Assembly (NCBI GenBank): GCA_003152075.1
Contig: PLZG01000081.1
Location: 7,840 to 42,509, forward strand
Direction: 5' to 3'
DNA from: a candidate division FCPU426 bacterium
GTDB lineage: Bacteria; Oederibacteriota; Muellerivitia; Muellerivitales; Muellerivitaceae
DNA length: 34,670 nt
The notes beneath the pieces were generated by a model. The model saw only the letters and a program-made list of their open reading frames with translations. It was not told the DNA's origin and searched no databases. Shown here in pieces: positions 32,883-34,670 of this stretch (positions are counted from its first letter, which is position 1; the number at the start of each line of letters is the position of its first letter). The translations under genes were made by a program, and so were the position numbers.

Positions 32883-34631
32883 TCAAATTTGCCTTCGAAG
32901 ATTTTCCCAAGTGTTCCGGTCGACCAACTCCACTCCCGAGAATCGGGAAAGGGCCTTGGCATCCATGGCAAAATCCGCAGGCACCATCAACAAACCCCGA
33001 TGACAAAATTCCGCTGACATCACGTGCGCCATTTCGCTCACCAACTCGGCCGCGACCCTTTCGGTGGCGGGAAACTGTTTGGCCATTACGGCAAATTTAC
33101 CCCCAGTAATCGGGTGGGGGAATTCTGCGACCGCGACCACCGCTCCCCCCGGCATACGTCGAATCTTCTCGACCCTGAAGCCCATGCTCTTGAGGAACAA
33201 ATCTACTTCCTTCTCAAAACTCATCAGGGGCATTTTGCTTAAATCATTCACTACACCTTTTTCATCGACAATCCGGAAGGTCCAACGCCCGTCATAGGCT
33301 GGTCCTTCCAATATCTCGGAAAATTTGGGCCCATCCACCAGGTCAATAGCCAATTTTTTTGAGATATTTTTAGCTTCCTCAGTAAACCGGCCCGTGACCA
33401 CAAAAACCCCTCTTTTGCAGGTTTCTTCCCGGGCCAATTCGTCCAACTGGCGAACCAGGTCGGCATGAACCGGCGCGTTCTCCGGATATTGGCGGGCCAA
33501 GACCACGAAGTTTCCCCCAACCACGGGATGGTGAAAATCCACCATGATTTGAATGGTGCCCCCTGGGATTTTCTTGGTTTTTAGGACCTCAAAACTCATC
33601 TTGGTTAGGAAACCCGTGACCAAGTTTTGAAATTCGTCCAGGGACATGGAATTCAATTCCTTACCTCGAAGAGTTTCTTGAATAACGCTGGGCTCCTCCA
33701 CCGGCTTGGGCTTTTCCCAACCCTCATCCACCTTCACCTTTTTGTCCTCATAGTGGATATCGAGCTTAGGGGCGTTTTCCTTTATCCTTTCGATCACCCT
33801 TGAGGTTTTGCTTTCCTCCTCCGGCATTCTCTGAACCTCCATTCCATCTTGATAACGAAGGTCAAAGGAAGTTAGCGCCTTGAAAGGAGGAGCCTTTCCC
33901 TTTACCACGTGCTCGAAAACCGGCCGATCAGCCTTAACGCTCAAGACCGCCCCTTCATAGTACTTCGCGCCGCGGTCGATAAAACTCATCAAGGCGTCCA
34001 CAATCACAGAGGGCATATTCTCAGAAAGTCCAAAAGCCGTCTCGAGAACATGCAGGGTGTCGGCAGAAAGGGTGTCCCTGAAAAGCTGGTAATTTTGATC
34101 CACCTTGCCCCCAAACTCCGTGCTGAAGCGTCGGGCTTGGAACCGTATTCTCGGAGTAGTATCCACCACATGGGCCGACTTCAGCTCAATTTCAGGGTAT
34201 TTTTCGGATAGGTAATGCCGTAGGATTTCCTCGAAGTTTCCCATGGCACCTTTGCGCAAGTATTGGCGCTTTTCATCCATTTTGTGTTTTTCGCGGCGTT
34301 CCTGATAATGTTTCTCAGCCTTTTTTTCGGAACTTTTTCTTAGAAAAAGGAAAAGGAGGGATAAAAAAAGAAAGGTCGACAATAATCCGAGGAGAATGGC
34401 TTGGCTTGGGTTTTCGGTGCATGAAACCCAAAGGCTGTTAAAAAACTGTTTTATCAACCCAAAGATAAAACTGTTAAGCAAAACAACCAGAACGATCAAC
34501 ATTGTGAACGAGGTGAATAATCCTCCGACTTCAGCCTCGAATTCCGTGTGACCCTGTTTTAATAGGTGTTCTTTGACCTGGCGGGAGCCGGGGATTTTAA
34601 GGAGACGGTCTTTCCATTCTTTCGAGAGCAT
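32883..34631 (-). CDS. Membrane-anchored protein with tandem degenerate Mrr-like (restriction endonuclease fold) domains
   Basis: 582 residues, ATG start preceded by AGGCTAGGG. Two membrane segments (about 38-62, 80-100) are followed by a charged helix and an unrecognised domain (about 115-270). Two copies of an Mrr_cat-like domain come next (about 328-435 and 468-580). Each has the layout fold-entry helix, PGG turn, GGxFxVxA strand, and a GVFVVTGRFTEEA or GLLMVPADFAMDA strand with a later LVDGPKF/LVDRNTW ending. Active Mrr domains have GGxD and QCK motifs. Here they read GGTIQ and LAR in copy one, and GGAVV and MAK in copy two, so the catalytic Asp is missing from both and Lys only survives in copy two. 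A binding rather than cutting role is inferred. Confidence 0.6.
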   Translation of the reverse strand: MLSKEWKDRLLKIPGSRQVKEHLLKQGHTEFEAEVGGLFTSFTMLIVLVVLLNSFIFGLIKQFFNSLWVSCTENPSQAILLGLLSTFLFLSLLFLFLRKSSEKKAEKHYQERREKHKMDEKRQYLRKGAMGNFEEILRHYLSEKYPEIELKSAHVVDTTPRIRFQARRFSTEFGGKVDQNYQLFRDTLSADTLHVLETAFGLSENMPSVIVDALMSFIDRGAKYYEGAVLSVKADRPVFEHVVKGKAPPFKALTSFDLRYQDGMEVQRMPEEESKTSRVIERIKENAPKLDIHYEDKKVKVDEGWEKPKPVEEPSVIQETLRGKELNSMSLDEFQNLVTGFLTKMSFEVLKTKKIPGGTIQIMVDFHHPVVGGNFVVLARQYPENAPVHADLVRQLDELAREETCKRGVFVVTGRFTEEAKNISKKLAIDLVDGPKFSEILEGPAYDGRWTFRIVDEKGVVNDLSKMPLMSFEKEVDLFLKSMGFRVEKIRRMPGGAVVAVAEFPHPITGGKFAVMAKQFPATERVAAELVSEMAHVMSAEFCHRGLLMVPADFAMDAKALSRFSGVELVDRNTWENLRRQI

Positions 34632-34670
34632 TCCCTAGCCTTTAACAGGATGATGAAAAAGTCCGCAAAA

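Overview
The window looks like chromosomal DNA of a Gram-negative (diderm) bacterium with a secreted plant-polysaccharide toolkit. Signs of this are signal peptides, a lipoprotein-type start, a small outer-membrane beta-barrel protein and very large secreted enzymes with Thr-rich linkers. Such Thr/Pro/Asn/Phe linkers ending in a FlgD-like Ig domain are, from memory, common in little-cultured phyla (Elusimicrobiota- or FCB-like lineages). No rRNA or other marker fixes the phylum here. TTG start codons are unusually frequent.

Left region (1-10254, all on the minus strand): a GH5-type cellulase that runs off the left edge and carries a linker of about 780 residues; a metallo-beta-lactamase/cyclic-nucleotide-binding fusion protein; and a multidomain bacterial expansin. 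The cellulase and the expansin share the same linker style and the same distal domain, so they look like two parts of one cell-wall-loosening and cellulose-cutting strategy.

Centre (10498-19825): RmuC (minus); a TPR-transpeptidase fusion penicillin-binding protein (plus); a palindromic repeat and a small membrane protein (plus); an M24 peptidase, a second repeat, a beta-barrel protein and an unknown protein (minus); then a minus-strand housekeeping series in transcription order pgsA, pgpA, cinA, thpR, tightly spaced with overlaps.

Right (19829-34631, all minus): in transcription order from the right edge, a membrane-anchored tandem Mrr-like protein, a very acidic protein with a clear terminator, two membrane proteins, an SDR reductase, a ketoacyl-ACP synthase, bioF, bioD, a DUF3224 protein, two small secreted proteins, a CapA-family gene broken by two frameshifts, a DUF898/M48 peptidase pair, bioA and rimO. 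The SDR-KAS-bioF-bioD run suggests that pimeloyl-chain building and the first biotin-ring steps are co-transcribed. bioA sits about 5 kb downstream in the same direction.

No tRNA, rRNA, CRISPR array, transposase or phage gene was seen. No gene-free stretch exceeds about 250 bases. The points most worth a second look are the expansin/cellulase pair with giant linkers, the apparently dead tandem Mrr-like membrane protein, the biotin-linked KAS/SDR genes, the MBL-cNMP fusion, and at least three families of dispersed palindromic repeats.
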